A stretch of 64,000 bases of DNA, taken from Chiua virens (Eukaryota; Basidiomycota; Agaricomycetes; Boletales; Boletaceae). Position 1 is the stretch's first letter; each line of letters opens with the position of its first letter. The notes beneath the pieces were generated by a model. It was not told the DNA's origin. It worked only from the letters and a program-made list of their open reading frames with translations, and made no database searches. The position numbers and the translations under genes were made by a program. The stretch is from the NCBI GenBank assembly GCA_019787685.1, contig JAHNUO010000001.1, positions 1,240,001 to 1,304,000 of the forward strand. The letters run 5' to 3'. Shown here one piece after another: positions 41,901 through 52,610 of this stretch.

Positions 41901-43571
41901 AGTGATAACTTCGGGCAATTCCCAAACAACAAAACCACCGTCGGAAGTGACGCCAGCGAGTCTGTTGCCATAAACAGCCATATCGATTACTTGAGTGGCT
42001 GGGCCAAAGACGGTAGGTAACTGCAGGAGGGTGCGATCGCCGCTGGAACGGGAAATGACGCGCACACGACCCCTGGTCATTGCATAAGCAATCCAATGGG
42101 TTGCACCGATGGTAGTGCCGGGCAAGAAGACGGGATCTTGCTTGACGAGGGCGATGGCGGTCGATTTGACAGCATCACGAGGTGCTTGAATCTCGTCGAG
42201 GGGCTGAGACACGTCAAACACAATCGTCTGTGGCTGTGCACTGGACGATGTTGAGGCTGGAACGTAGGGTAGAAACGAGCATACGCACCTCGGGCTAGAT
42301 TGAGACTTGCTTTTGCCGATAGCCTTGCTGCGAGTGTCATTCTTCCAATTCGGACGAGGACCGGGGGAGCCCTCCTTGTCCCTTCTGATGGGTGCGATAG
42401 GCTGCCCGACGGGAGACTCAGTAGACCTGCCCTGTGGACGCTGCGGCTGTGGCTGTGGCTGAACAGGAAGTTTGGGGGGTGATGCACGAGGAGAAGAGAC
42501 GCGGGTAGGTTTGGGAGGAAGAGGGGGCGGAGGCATGGGACGGGATTGCTGTTGCGACTGTTGCGGTGTGACTTGGTTAGCATCCATCTGGGGATACTCG
42601 TCGGTAGTGCTATACGGATCATAAATCGGGGAAGGAGGCTGAGCGGGATACGGCGCCTGGCCGCGAGTCAACTGAACAATTAGGTTTTCGACCGACTTTC
42701 GCTTTGGATCGTTGAGTGATCCGAGGGAAGCCGAAGTCCAAGAATCATCAGTACCACTGGAAGGCGCGGTAGCATTGGAAGTGGGCTTCTTCTTGATGGT
42801 GTTTGGGTTGGATGCGAGTGCATCGAAAGGGGAGATAAACTCGAACATGGACTTGCGTGGGGATGGAGGGGCCTGTTGCGGAGGCTGTGAGACCGGGGCC
42901 GGTTGCGGCGGGGGAGGGAGGTCTCGGGGTGGCTCCTGGGGAACATAGGCATCAGAGGGAAGATACGGCTCTGCCGGGGGCTGTTGGAGGGGGGCGGAGG
43001 TCGGGGGCGGGAGGGGGGAAGGATGGCGGGAGAATCGGAATAGTTTGATCGGGGCGCGGAGCTGTCGAGGAGGTCAGTAAAGAAGGTATCGATGTAGTCC
43101 CAGGAGGCCATGGGAGGGAGACAAGAGAGAGGGGAGACCAGAAGGGGTAGAAAAGGATGGGTGCCTTGCCTCGTGTACGAGGTGAGGCATGGTAAGAAAA
43201 GATGGACTGCGAGAGAGAGGCATGGGGGAGATATGAAGCGGAAGAGTGCACGCAGAAGAGACTTACCCAGCCATGAGCTGTTCGAGGAGGATCTTGCCCT
43301 GGGTTTCGCTGCTGTTCGAGGGGGACTGTCCCGAGCGCTGTGAGCCTGATGCAGGGGGTGTTGGGATCTGTTGGTGGAGCTGGTGTGGCGGGGGAGGGAG
43401 GATGTTGGCAATTGGGGGGACGGAGGTGGCTGCAGGGTAGAGAAGAGAGAGGAGAGCGCTCTGTCTGTCTGCTGCGGAGGAGGGGGGGAGGAGCTGTGAG
43501 TCGTTTTGTGGCATGGCAGGTGTAGCAGGGGCTGAATTGTGTTCGATGGGAGAGGCCATGTCAGAGTCCAT
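38978..43571 (-). CDS. EDC4: EDC4/Ge-1-like mRNA decapping scaffold
   Basis: ATG 43571 (MDSDMASPIEHNSAPATPAMPQ). Multi-exon. A long low-complexity Pro/Gln/Ser N-terminal half (QQSQQQSRPMPPPPLPPKP) is followed by WD40-type repeats (WIAYAMTRGRVRVISRSSGDR, MAVYGNRLAGVTSDGGFVVWEL, SVKWHPKQADTLAVASETRM, TLWNVHDKSPFWTHR, RIQTLWVANNRRDSLIALKIG). Next comes a Lys/Glu-rich coiled coil (LVTKEIKKSEENLHTRIGRLITKEM), then the conserved C-terminal helical domain (LGTQDPKQLRELLARSNPDI, PGPLSQAVILTLLHRVR, MDSARTITEIQDILVRKQ). This order is that of EDC4/Ge-1/Varicose, the P-body protein that links DCP1 and DCP2. Ends VYPTEK at 38978. Head-to-head with SFT2, 87 bp between the starts. Confidence 0.85.
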
Positions 43572-43658
43572 GATCAAGTCGACGGCAGACTGGTTTTTCA
43601 CGCCTCGTTGAACACACGAGGTTCACAGCCACAACCATCTAACTTGTCCTGTCCCATC

Positions 43659-44441
43659 ATGCCCTCAAACAAAGGCTGGCTCAACATCGAATCCGCTAGT
43701 AACGTCATTCCTGACACCCAATTCTTCGAGGGTGACTCTGCTTTCAAGTTTCTCGGTCTCACACGCACCCAAAGACTCTATGGCTTCATCGGATGGTCTG
43801 TGACACCCCTCGTTTCTTCATGCCAGCTCACTCGTCCGCAGCCTCGTCGTTGGCTTTGCAATCAGCCTGCTGGGCAGCATTCTTCTCTTTTTAGGCCAAC
43901 TCGGCAGCTTTGCAGGCATGTCTGACACGTCCCACCGCCGTGCCGTCCTCACAACCCTTGCTAGTCCTCTACACCATCGGCATCCTCGTCTCGCTCGCCG
44001 GCACGGGCTTTCTTATCGGGGTATGTCGTTTCATCTCTCACCTGCTCTCCTCTCAACGATATCAAATTAGTTTGGAAGCCAAATCAAACTGGTAATTCCC
44101 TATCTCTCGCTCCGTTCCATTTCTAACCCGTTCTAGATGTTCAAACCCGTCCGAGTCCTCGCAACCGTCGTATTCCTCGCCTCCATAGGTCTCGTCTTCG
44201 TCGGTGCTTTTGTCATTCGTAACGAGGTCTGTCCCCTTTCCCATCCCTCTCATCTCGTCACTCACTCCCCGAATTCTAGGTCCTCTGCATCGGTAAGTCT
44301 CGCTCATCACGTCCGTCTATCTCATCTCACCCCCTCTCCCCAGTATTTGTTATCATCGAGTATCTCGCCTACACGTGGTATTGCTTATCCTACATTCCAT
44401 ACGCTCGCTCCGCTGTATTAAAGGCGGTAAGGCTCGCCTAA
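43659..44441 (+). CDS. SFT2: SFT2-family vesicle transport protein
   Basis: ATG 43659 gives MPSNKGWLNIESASNVIPD; several short introns follow (about 43796-43848, 43917-43963, 44020-44070, 44093-44136 and others). Decoded exons contain four hydrophobic segments: VGFALSLLGSILLFLGQLGSF, VLYTIGILVSLAGTGFLIG, VLATVVFLASIGLVFVGAFV and VIIEYLAYTWYCLSYIPYA. The pattern FFPSLTRTQRLYGF-like (here FKFLGLTRTQRLYGF) before TM1 and the YIPYAR motif near the C-terminus are typical of SFT2. Stop TAA 44439-44441. Known: Golgi membrane protein needed for retrograde endosome-to-Golgi fusion with Sed5. Convergent with glyoxalase II. Confidence 0.88.
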
Positions 44442-44580
44442 AATCTCCAAGGTTTGATGCATTTACGATACTTATTGAAATCGCTATTACGTCCGGGCCG
44501 TCGTGTGTCTCCTGGTAAATCGTGACTTAGATTTCTACAAGGTACACTTTACACAATCGTGAACGACCCTCCTCAATCTC

Positions 44581-45647
44581 TCACCCCCTAAACGAGTTCT
44601 TCATCTCCCGCAACCTGTCCATAATGGCATTCACGCCCGTGACACCTGTCGCGTTCCTAAAAACAAATTCATACGTCACCCGCACCAGGGCTAGGCACTC
44701 ACTTGACTGCCTCGCTGCCCAGGCGCATGAACACGTTCCATTCCTTTTCATCACCAATGGTAGACAACCCAGTCGTGATCTTATTCTCCTCCACAAGTTT
44801 GACCAGACGTGCTACTCCTGGGTTACTGGGGTCGACCGCCTTCCCAAACGCAATATTTCCCCCAGTGTATTCGTGGCCATTGTAAACAACCGTCTCGTCG
44901 GGCAACGTTCCCAGGTAGGAAAGCCCCGCGTGCATTTCCTCGCCGGTACCCTCGAAGAAGCGCCCACAGCCCCCTTGGGTGTGTGAGTCACGGCGCGAAG
45001 GCGAAACAAACGTTTGATTACCTTGGAAAAGGGTGTCACCGGTGAAGACGCCCCCGGCCTGCGACGTGTTGGCCAAGTCGGTGATATAGTAGCAGATCGA
45101 GTCCTGTGTGTGGCACGGCGTTGCCAGACATCTGCTCGGATATCAATACGCGCATTGCAGCGCAGAAAGGACAGCATACATACTTGACGTGAATATTGTC
45201 CGCGATGGTAAACTCGTCCTTGTCCTTGACGAGATGGGTCAAGGCAGGTACCTGGGCGCTTCCGCCATAGATTGGCGCATTGGGGTAGGCGGTGGCCTAG
45301 AGGGGAAAATATGACACGACGTAACTGAGACACAGGCGTATCACTGACAAATGTCTAGTCGCCGGCAGGGTGGTAAGTTGATGGGAACGAGTGGACAAGT
45401 GGAGACAGACCTGGTTTCCGCCGCTGTGATCGTTGTGATGGTGCGTCGTGATCGCGGCAATTATTGAGACCCCTAGACGATCTGCGGCGGCCTGTACTTT
45501 GGGTACGTCGAAGGGGTCGACTGCGGCAGCCTTGTTGGAGGGTTCGTCGACGATGAGATAGGCATAGTTATCCTGTCTGACAGGTACGGGTACGACGCGC
45601 ATGGTAGATGGTCGTCGGAGTGGAGAAGATAAGAATGAAGGACGCAT
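44581..45647 (-). CDS. GLO2: Glyoxalase II (hydroxyacylglutathione hydrolase)
   Basis: Two possible ATGs: 45647 (MRPSFLSSPLRRPSTM, Arg/Ser-rich and mitochondrial-targeting-like) and 45602 (MRVVPVPVRQDNYAYL, cytosolic form). Metallo-beta-lactamase metal motif THHHNDHSGGN (HxHxDH type) at about 45430; GGVFTGDTLFQ gives the bridging Asp, and NGHEYTGGN the distal His. C-terminus NAIMDRLREMKNSFRG; stop at 44581. Role: hydrolysis of S-lactoylglutathione to lactate and glutathione in methylglyoxal detoxification. Dual start codons suggest cytosolic and mitochondrial isoforms from one gene, as known for this family. About five exons. Confidence 0.92.
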
Positions 45648-45787
45648 ATGAGAATGAGCTTGAGGCGATGCTGTTCTAAAATATCAATGATACCATCTCA
45701 GCAGCAGCGCTGATTCTTTGATCTCGCCAATGCATTTAGGTAAAACTCGTATTAGACACTTCATACTTTGCGTCCCCCATCACCACC

Positions 45788-46773
45788 ATGGCCAGTCGCA
45801 GGACTATCCAAGTCGTTGTTGCCGTGAGCTTCTACTCGCTAACCTCCCAGGGTCGCTCTTAACCCCTTGCCAGAAACGCGACACTGTTTGCAGTGGACCC
45901 TCCTTCAACTGCTCGTCTGTACCCACGCCGTCGCCCACGGGGGGATCTGATCCTACTGGCACAACCGATCTACCGACGTCAACAAGCTCCCCCAGCGGCG
46001 ATGATTCTACTCTCACTTCCTCAGTGACAACCTCGTCATCCAGTGATCCTACCAGTTCCAGTTCCAGTTCCACATTCATTGGTGCAACTACGCCCGCCCC
46101 ATCCTCCACTTCATCGCAATCACCCGCCGTAAATGCTACCTCCACCACATCTAACGCAGGCACTATCGCAGGAAGTGTCGTCGGAGGTGTTGTATTCCTA
46201 GTATTGGTCGCCCTAGCCCTTCTCCTCTATCTACGCGCCCGGAGACGCAAGCGCATAGCACCCTCGTCCGAGTTCATGAATTCTTTTAGAACTGGCACCG
46301 CACCCGTCCTTCGTCTCGACTCAGGCGCCGAGTTTACCCCAACAATCCCCGAAAAGGGTGGCGGTTATACCCACTATCCAACCCCTGGTGTCCCGCTCCC
46401 GTTTACCCAAAATTCGTACTACAGCAATCCACCAACGCAGAACATGAAATTTCCGGACGAATTGATGTTGGCGGATATCCCATCTGCCCGGCCAAGCGTC
46501 GATCAGCCGCTCCATCCGCAAAGATTTTCCACGCAAGCCACCAACGAATCATTTGGGAACCACCATCACAGTTCGAGTGTTGGAAGTCGGCGAGAGTTGT
46601 GGGGGAGCGATACGGAAATACATGTCAATGCGAGTGATCTATCACCGGTCCGACTGTCTCCTCGTACAGATTCTGTGCTCCAGTTTGCGCCACGCTTCTC
46701 CTTGGACGACCTATCTTCACAGCCTTCACAGTCACCGCCATCGTTACATCCCCTGCGTCGTCAACCGGACTAG
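45788..46773 (+). CDS. Ser/Thr-rich single-pass membrane protein, function unknown
   Basis: Favoured model: ATG 45788 in a strong context (caccaccATGG), a 12-codon exon (MASRRTIQVVVA), intron 45824-45873 (50 nt, GTGAGC...TTGCCAG), then an open exon to TAG at 46773, total about 311 residues. The start is not certain; a frame open from 45718 is the alternative, and neither gives a convincing signal peptide. Extracellular-type part: CSGPSFNCSS, then about 75 residues of Ser/Thr/Pro. A single transmembrane helix at about residues 112-134 (GSVVGGVVFLVLVALALLLYL) is followed by RARRRKR, which fits a cytoplasmic stop-transfer. The cytoplasmic tail is Pro/Ser-rich (LSPRTDSVLQFAPRFSLDD). Resembles in layout fungal cell-wall sensors of the Mid2/Wsc type but lacks a WSC domain; similarity is architectural only. 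Confidence 0.75.
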
Positions 46774-46923
46774 GTCAAGTAAATATACCTATGTACTGCC
46801 ACTTTTAATTTATATACCCAGATTACATAATCGCGAGATTTAGTCAAACAATGCGGGACACTGCTTATGTAATCTAGCTAACGAAAGACGTTCCGGTGAG
46901 GCCTTGGTCAGTATAATTCGACC

Positions 46924-49585
46924 ATGTTGGATCACTGTTCCATTTCGCATAAAGGTACGTGTTTGGCCTGCAATGTAGACCTGGTTCGAGCCTTGATGAC
47001 AGGGGGTGTCGTTCTGTGGTCGCGCTCGTTCACCCCGGAAGCGTCTCATATAACTTCTTCCGCTGCATCGCCGGTCAACTCTCTCATCCGAGAGGCACTC
47101 ATCGAGGGCCGAACCACCGAAGAAAAATACGAAAAGGACGGTTATGCAGTCAGATGGACATTTGTCAACGACCTCGAGCTCATCTTTGTCGTACGTGTCC
47201 GCAGACTGTCCACGTGCCCACCCTGACACAGTCGCTGCAGGTCGCGTACCAGCGCATCTTGCAACTCACATATGTCGAAGATCTCTTGACGGCCATGAAA
47301 GCCCTCTTCATCAAGCTGTTCGAACCGTTCTTGGCGACGTTCGTCGCCTCGCTCCATGCAATGAACAACGGCAAACAGGTGTCCTCGACTGCGTGCGATC
47401 CGTCTGTCCCTTGGAATTTCGTCAAGGACGTTCGAGGGTTGGGACAAGGTATTTGACAAACTGCTCAAGGGTATCGAAGAAAAAGTAGCACAGGTAACGA
47501 GAGCCGAAAACGTCCGCGCCAGACGTTTATTCATGCGTGACCTAGGATCGTAAATCGCGATACAGATCTGTCGTGCAGGTCGAAAAGCAGGCTTCTAGCC
47601 CTCCTTCAGACGATCTTGAGACATGTATGTGCTTGTTTTTGAGCCCCATTTTGCTCTGATGTACATCTGTCTCACAGTACCTTCCGAGTCCCCGGACGCC
47701 CCTCAGGACGAACAACAGATTGCGAGAAACGTCCAGGCACTCAAAGCGAGACTGCGTGGTCGCGGAGGTAGGCGTGGTGGCAGGGGAACATCGCGCGTCG
47801 AGTCGGGAAACGGACGAGACGGTGCCCCTACGTCAGAGTAAGTCCCCCGAGTTCGACCATCGCATTGTCTCACTGCTGTCCAGCAACGAATCTACCAAAC
47901 TAAAAACCAAAACTAAGTCGGGGCGAAAGTGGGGCGACGAGACGCCCAGCGAATCCGACATGGCGTCGCTGGACTTTAGTGTTGATAAAGCAGGTTCTAG
48001 CACCTAATGGGCGTCTGACGCACGACTTGCAGAGTCTCATCGACGAAGCCTCTATGGGCATGAGAACCAAGGATGGGTTGTACGAAGTCAAGGATTGGGA
48101 TTTTGGTGCCAAGGATGATGAGACCAATGATGTGATTGCGCGAGCACTCCGATCGGACGTGTCGAAACAGCCAACCAGCTCCCTGGGTTCTTTGGGTTCC
48201 CTGTTTGCACGTCTGACGGGTTCCAAGGTGCTAACCGAAGAAGATTTGAAGCCTGTCTTGGAAGGTATGAAGCAGCATCTCATGAAGAAGAACGTCGCGA
48301 AAGCAATCGCGGACAAAGTGTGTGAGGGCGTCGGCGAGAACTTGGTCGGCAAGAAGGTCGGCAGTTTCCAAAGTATGTCCTATTGGAGTGTCAGGATTAG
48401 CGCTGTACTGAACTTGTCTAGCGACGAGCAATGCCGTCCGCACGGCACTGTCAACGTCGTTGACTAGAATCCTCACACCAAAGACCTCCACTGATCTACT
48501 GTTGACCATTCGGACGAAACTCACATCGCCTGTTACTTCCTCTCAACAACGCATTCCGTACAGCATCGTGTTTGTAGGTGTCAATGGAGTTGGCAAGAGC
48601 ACCAACCTGTCCAAAGTGTGCTTCTGGCTCATCCAAAATGGCTTGCGCGTCCTGATCGCCGCTTGCGACACTTTCCGGTGCGTGCATGCCTTGCTGTACC
48701 TTTTTGTCCTTCCCCTTTTCAACTAGGTTATTTATACTTTATAGGAGTGGTGCTGTGGAACAACTTCGAGTGCACGTGCGCAATTTGAGCATGTTAGGCG
48801 TCGACGGCGCTACTAATAGTAAAGGACGCGTGGAACTATACGAGAAAGGGTATGGGAAGGATGCTGCGGGGATCGCCAAGGAAGCGATTGCACATGGTCA
48901 GTATTTCCAACGAGGCTATCGCCGGGCTGACCCTGCAGCACAGCGAAAGACAACGATTTCGATGTCGTGCTCATCGACACGGCAGGTCGTATGCAGGACA
49001 ATGAGGTATGACGCTCATGCATCGATCTGTTCATTGACTCATATTCGGCGCCTGTACAGCCACTCATGAGAGCATTAGCCAAAGTAATCAAGTTAGTCTG
49101 ATGTATCGACCGTACGTGATTGATTCGTCCCCTAGCTCGTCACCGTCAACAGTCCAGACAAGATCATCTTTGTCGGAGAAGCCTTGGTAGGTAACGAAGC
49201 CGTCGACCAGCTGACCAAATTCGACCGTGCACTGCGCGACTTTTCGGCCGCCTCTACGGGCAAGAGCCGTGGCATTGACGGTATGCTCATTACCAAATGG
49301 GACACCGTCGACGACAAGGTGCGTACGCAGCGCTGCGACCACAGTTTGACGGGTGCCCGTTCCGGGACTGAAATTCCCATCCTATCTAGGTTGGTGCTGC
49401 GCTTTCGATGACCTACGTGACTGGACAACCCATCATCTTCGTGGGCTGTGGTCAGGTTCGTGATTGCGTGTTCTTGTGCACGATGTGACGTACAGAGGCT
49501 GATGATTTTTGATACCCGACCAGACCTATACGGATTTAAGACAGCTGAGGGTGTCAAACGTAGTACAGGCTATTTTGAGTGACTA
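46924..49585 (+). CDS. SRP101: Signal recognition particle receptor alpha subunit
   Basis: ATG 46924 (MLDHCSISHKG), intron about 46955-47001, then GVVLWSRSF; many introns, including one that splits the GTPase domain after CDTFR. N-terminal SRX domain (EKYEKDGYAVRWTFVNDLELIFV, RILQLTYVEDLLTAMKALFI) binds the beta subunit. A basic linker follows (RLRGRGGRRGGRGT), then the NG domain: P-loop GVNGVGKST at 48577, DTFR, DTAGRM near 48975, and guanine-specificity TKWD near 49294; C-terminus YTDLRQLRVSNVVQAILSD with TAG 49583-49585. Role: docking of SRP-ribosome complexes at the ER. The G4 motif reads TKWD, where TKxD is the family norm. Confidence 0.92.
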
Positions 49586-51208
49586 GTCCCGTACGGCCAA
49601 GTCGTGATGGGGCCGTCTGCGTTTTACCGGGATATCTACATTTCACTTAACCGATCATCTGTTGGCAGTGTGTACAAGCCATTGCTTATCTAGGCCAAGC
49701 ACAAGCATGTGATCGATGTGATCACTGGGATGCGTTACGACCTCTGACGAGTCCGCCGTTCCATACAAACGTCCATGCCCAATTCCATGTGTGACGACAC
49801 TGCCTGATCAGACATCCTTGCGATATTGTGCGGCTAGTTTCTCATACAAGAAGATATCGAAGATGGGGCTATGAAACGACAACTTTAATTAATCGTTCGT
49901 TCCACGCGATGCGCAAGTATGCATTGCATTTCTGTTCCGCAAGTCTAAGTGTGGCTGGCGGTACTCCGGTCGGAGAAGAACGGAGAGCAAGATACGGCTT
50001 GCCGCGATGCATGCATGGCCATCAGCATGAGGTGCGGCGTTTGCAAGCCTGTCCTCGAATCACCGTGGCATCGCAAGCAGCCATGTGAGGAGCGCGACAG
50101 CGCAGCCTGGTCAGCAAGATAGAAGACTGACCCTTGGCATCATTAGAGTTGGAGAACGATTTCTGGAACTGTAATCATCGTCGGTCAGTCGGACGTATCT
50201 GTACAGGCGTATCTCTCAAACGCCCGTGGGCATGGGAACGGTGGTCCAGTCACCGCAATCCATTCGAATTTGATGAATGGAGCTGTATTATGTGCATCTG
50301 ACCTTGGTAGCCGCTTGCCACGTTGATGTGCGTGCGGCGATATCTAGCAACGAGATAAACTTATCGCCAAGAGTTGTCTCCAATTTGGAACAAGGAATCA
50401 TGATGCCAGATGCACAACAGAGACAACGTCAAGAAAAAAGGTGCGACTCGGATGCAGCAAGGTTTGCAGGTTTGCAGCGTTGCGCCACCGCGAAATGGAT
50501 CCCTTTGCAACAACCCTTCAAATGGAGATCGCCACTGGCACCCCGTGTCCTCCAAAGGTGTGTTCCGAGTGAGGCGCCCAGGGACGCGCTAGGGGACGCG
50601 TTTCGGCATGATCCATGGCTGGTATGAGCCATCCCTATTCAGGCGCATCACGTTCGACGGGCCTGGACGCCACGTATGCAGCGCTGCTGCGTCCCCGTTC
50701 AAACACATGGAAACCGGTTCGTTGGCATGACTAGTCTCAGACCAAGGGCGCTTGGGCGCGCCGTGCGACGTCCTCGGGATGCCTACCGCCGTCGCGCGAT
50801 CAAAGTGGATCGAGGACGTACATGGCCGCAACGCCTTGACAAGCGGACCGTATTTGACAAATTGACCGCCGCCACCGGGGGAAAGAACGATGGGCCACTG
50901 GCAGTCGCCGCGTCCTAGAAGCATACGAAAAGTCATGTCGCTAAACATGGGTTGAAACAGGGATCCACGAGCCTCATGGAGCCATGGTTCTTCCATAGCA
51001 TCTATACGACGTTGCATTGCCCCGAGACGTGGGTCACGAGGATCAGGATCAGTCGATCAGGGTATCGCCAAACCATATTGACAAGTTGCAAATGATCAGT
51101 GCGTGACATCAATTGTTCCTAGGAGCAAGATGGTAGCGGACGAGCCTGACAATTCTGACCTTGTTTGGCACAGGATGTGAGAGAATACTTGTGAGACTCC
51201 TACACAAG
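49586..51208. other. Gene-poor stretch, nothing recognised
   Basis: Short overlapping open frames on both strands with no recognisable domain and no consistent codon pattern. Includes the SRP receptor 3' region on the left and tRNA-Asp upstream sequence on the right. Confidence 0.5.
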
Positions 51209-51290
51209 TCTCTGGTAGTATATCGGACAGTACACCCGCCTGTCAAATGATGGTTCGCGGGAGAGCGGGGTTCGACTCCCCGCCAGAGAG
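51209..51290 (+). tRNA. tRNA-Asp (GTC) with 10-nt intron
   Basis: Acceptor stem TCTCTGG pairs with CCAGAGA, discriminator G. D arm GTAGTATATCGGACAGTAC; anticodon stem CCCGC/GCGGG with loop CTGTCA-C. The anticodon GTC is followed by A37, then ten extra bases (51246-51255, aatgatggtt) exactly at the canonical 37/38 intron position. T arm CGGGG-TTCGACT-CCCCG. A TTCGACTCC B box is present. Trp/Cys/other anticodons excluded by the loop register. Confidence 0.93.
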
Positions 51291-51295
51291 ACTAA

Positions 51296-51303
51296 TTTTT
51301 TTT
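51296..51303 (+). terminator. RNA polymerase III terminator of tRNA-Asp
   Basis: Run of eight T on the sense strand starting six bases after the tRNA 3' end. Confidence 0.85.
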
Positions 51304-51479
51304 CTAAGTTAAAAGAGCTCGGATCGTCGCACTTCATGTAAATCCAGTGACCACAATATATTCGTGATATCCGCGTGACATTCCACTGAACGTGGCAGAA
51401 CTAAAAAAAATCAAGATGTCTCTAGGCAACTGCGTACCCAGCAAAAACATCCGGGATACCATTGCAAGCGCATCGCCAG

Positions 51480-52526
51480 CTAGCTCGGGTAACTATTTTC
51501 TTCAAGCCATTTTCGCACCTCCTTCTTGTTCACCATGGTCATCACCCGGAGACGTTCCTCCTGCGTGCGATCCCGATAAAGCCGCATGATTTGCCCACAT
51601 ACGCTCCACACGTCATCCCATGGCGCGTCGAACAAATCCCACCAACAATAAGGTGGCGTGGATGGGAGTGAGATCCCCAAATGGCGCACGGCCAGGAGAA
51701 TCGCAGCACTGACGATGGTGGGTACCGCATACAGCGCATACGCCGGCGTTTGCAATCTAGACACGCGGGCGCAATCAGGGCATAAAACGTGCCGTCAAAT
51801 GACCATCGAAAACACGCACGCATCATTCAAATAACCCCATGCCTTGGCGCTCGCGTCCTTGTGATTCATGAGGCCGAGCACGCGGAGGTAATTAATGAGG
51901 GTGCCGTAGGGCAACACGACGCGGACGTTGAATCCGAGGCGTTTGAGGAGTTGCATCTCGGCGACGACGACGGCGTCTTTGAGGTCGTAAAACGTGTTAC
52001 CGAAATAGGACATGACTGCGTACTTGAATGGAGCCTGCTCCGCGTGTGTGGGTGCGAGGGTGTGGGCGTTGCGTTGGAGAAGGAGGTCGTAAATGTTGAC
52101 GAGGTCGCGGATCCGGAGCGGACATTCTTCGAGTTTTGAGGCGAGGTAGAGTGCACCCATGCCCACATCCTGTCAAGGGAAAGAGAAGAGACAAGAGGGT
52201 TCTGTGAAGATCAAAGAGAAAGACGGGAGGGAAGTGTGGTGCCTGACCCCTATGCTGAACTGCTTCATCGAGGAGGTGTACCAGAAACGTTGGTATAGGA
52301 TCTGGGCGGTCGCAACGCCCACTTGTTTTCTGGGCACGACGCGTTATGGGTGGACAAGACGAACAGGCTGGACGTACTGTTTGAGAAGGACGCCGGCTTC
52401 ATGTATGAGTTTGCAGCCAAACGCTCTGAGATCTTCTTCCAACTCTGGTGGGATGCCATCCTCGCACGACGGCGTGCGTTCGATTTGGGCGAGCGTTGCA
52501 AGCGGAACGAGGTCTGGGGCCGCCAT
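51480..52526 (-). CDS. Cyclin L-type cyclin
   Basis: ATG 52526: MAAPDLVPLATLAQIERTPS, then EDGIPPELEEDLRAFGCKLI, HEAGVLLKQ, intron, ATAQILYQRFWYTSSMKQFS, intron, MGALYLASKLEECPLRIRDL, VNIYDLLLQR. The cyclin-box helices with the KLEE(C)P-RIRD motif are characteristic of cyclins L/K/T; the SPS-like PLATLAQIERTPS leader and LEECPLRIRDL match L-type best. The second cyclin fold follows (AVMSYFGNTFYDLKDAVVVA, LLKRLGFNVRVVLPYGTLIN; WDLFDAPWDDVWSVCGQIMRLYRD). Ends EENSYPS at 51480. Known role: partner of CDK11-type kinases acting in transcription and splicing. Unlike animal cyclin L it has no RS tail. Its divergent neighbour, 84 bp away, encodes an RD/RS-repeat protein. Confidence 0.85.
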
Positions 52527-52610
52527 TCAGGTAGTCGACGAACTGGTGTAAAGCATGCCAAACAAAGAAATTACTTGGTGGATCTAAACAAACCTACCTC
52601 ATTCTGTGGC
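52527..52610. promoter_or_regulatory. Divergent promoter cyclin L / RD-repeat gene
   Basis: 84 bp between opposed start codons, so the two genes probably share control elements. No defined site recognised. Confidence 0.45.

Noticed and set aside
50277..51017. Possible genes of 116 (+) and 142 (-) codons
   Set aside because: Frames overlap, lack any recognisable domain and show no intron or codon pattern like the neighbours.
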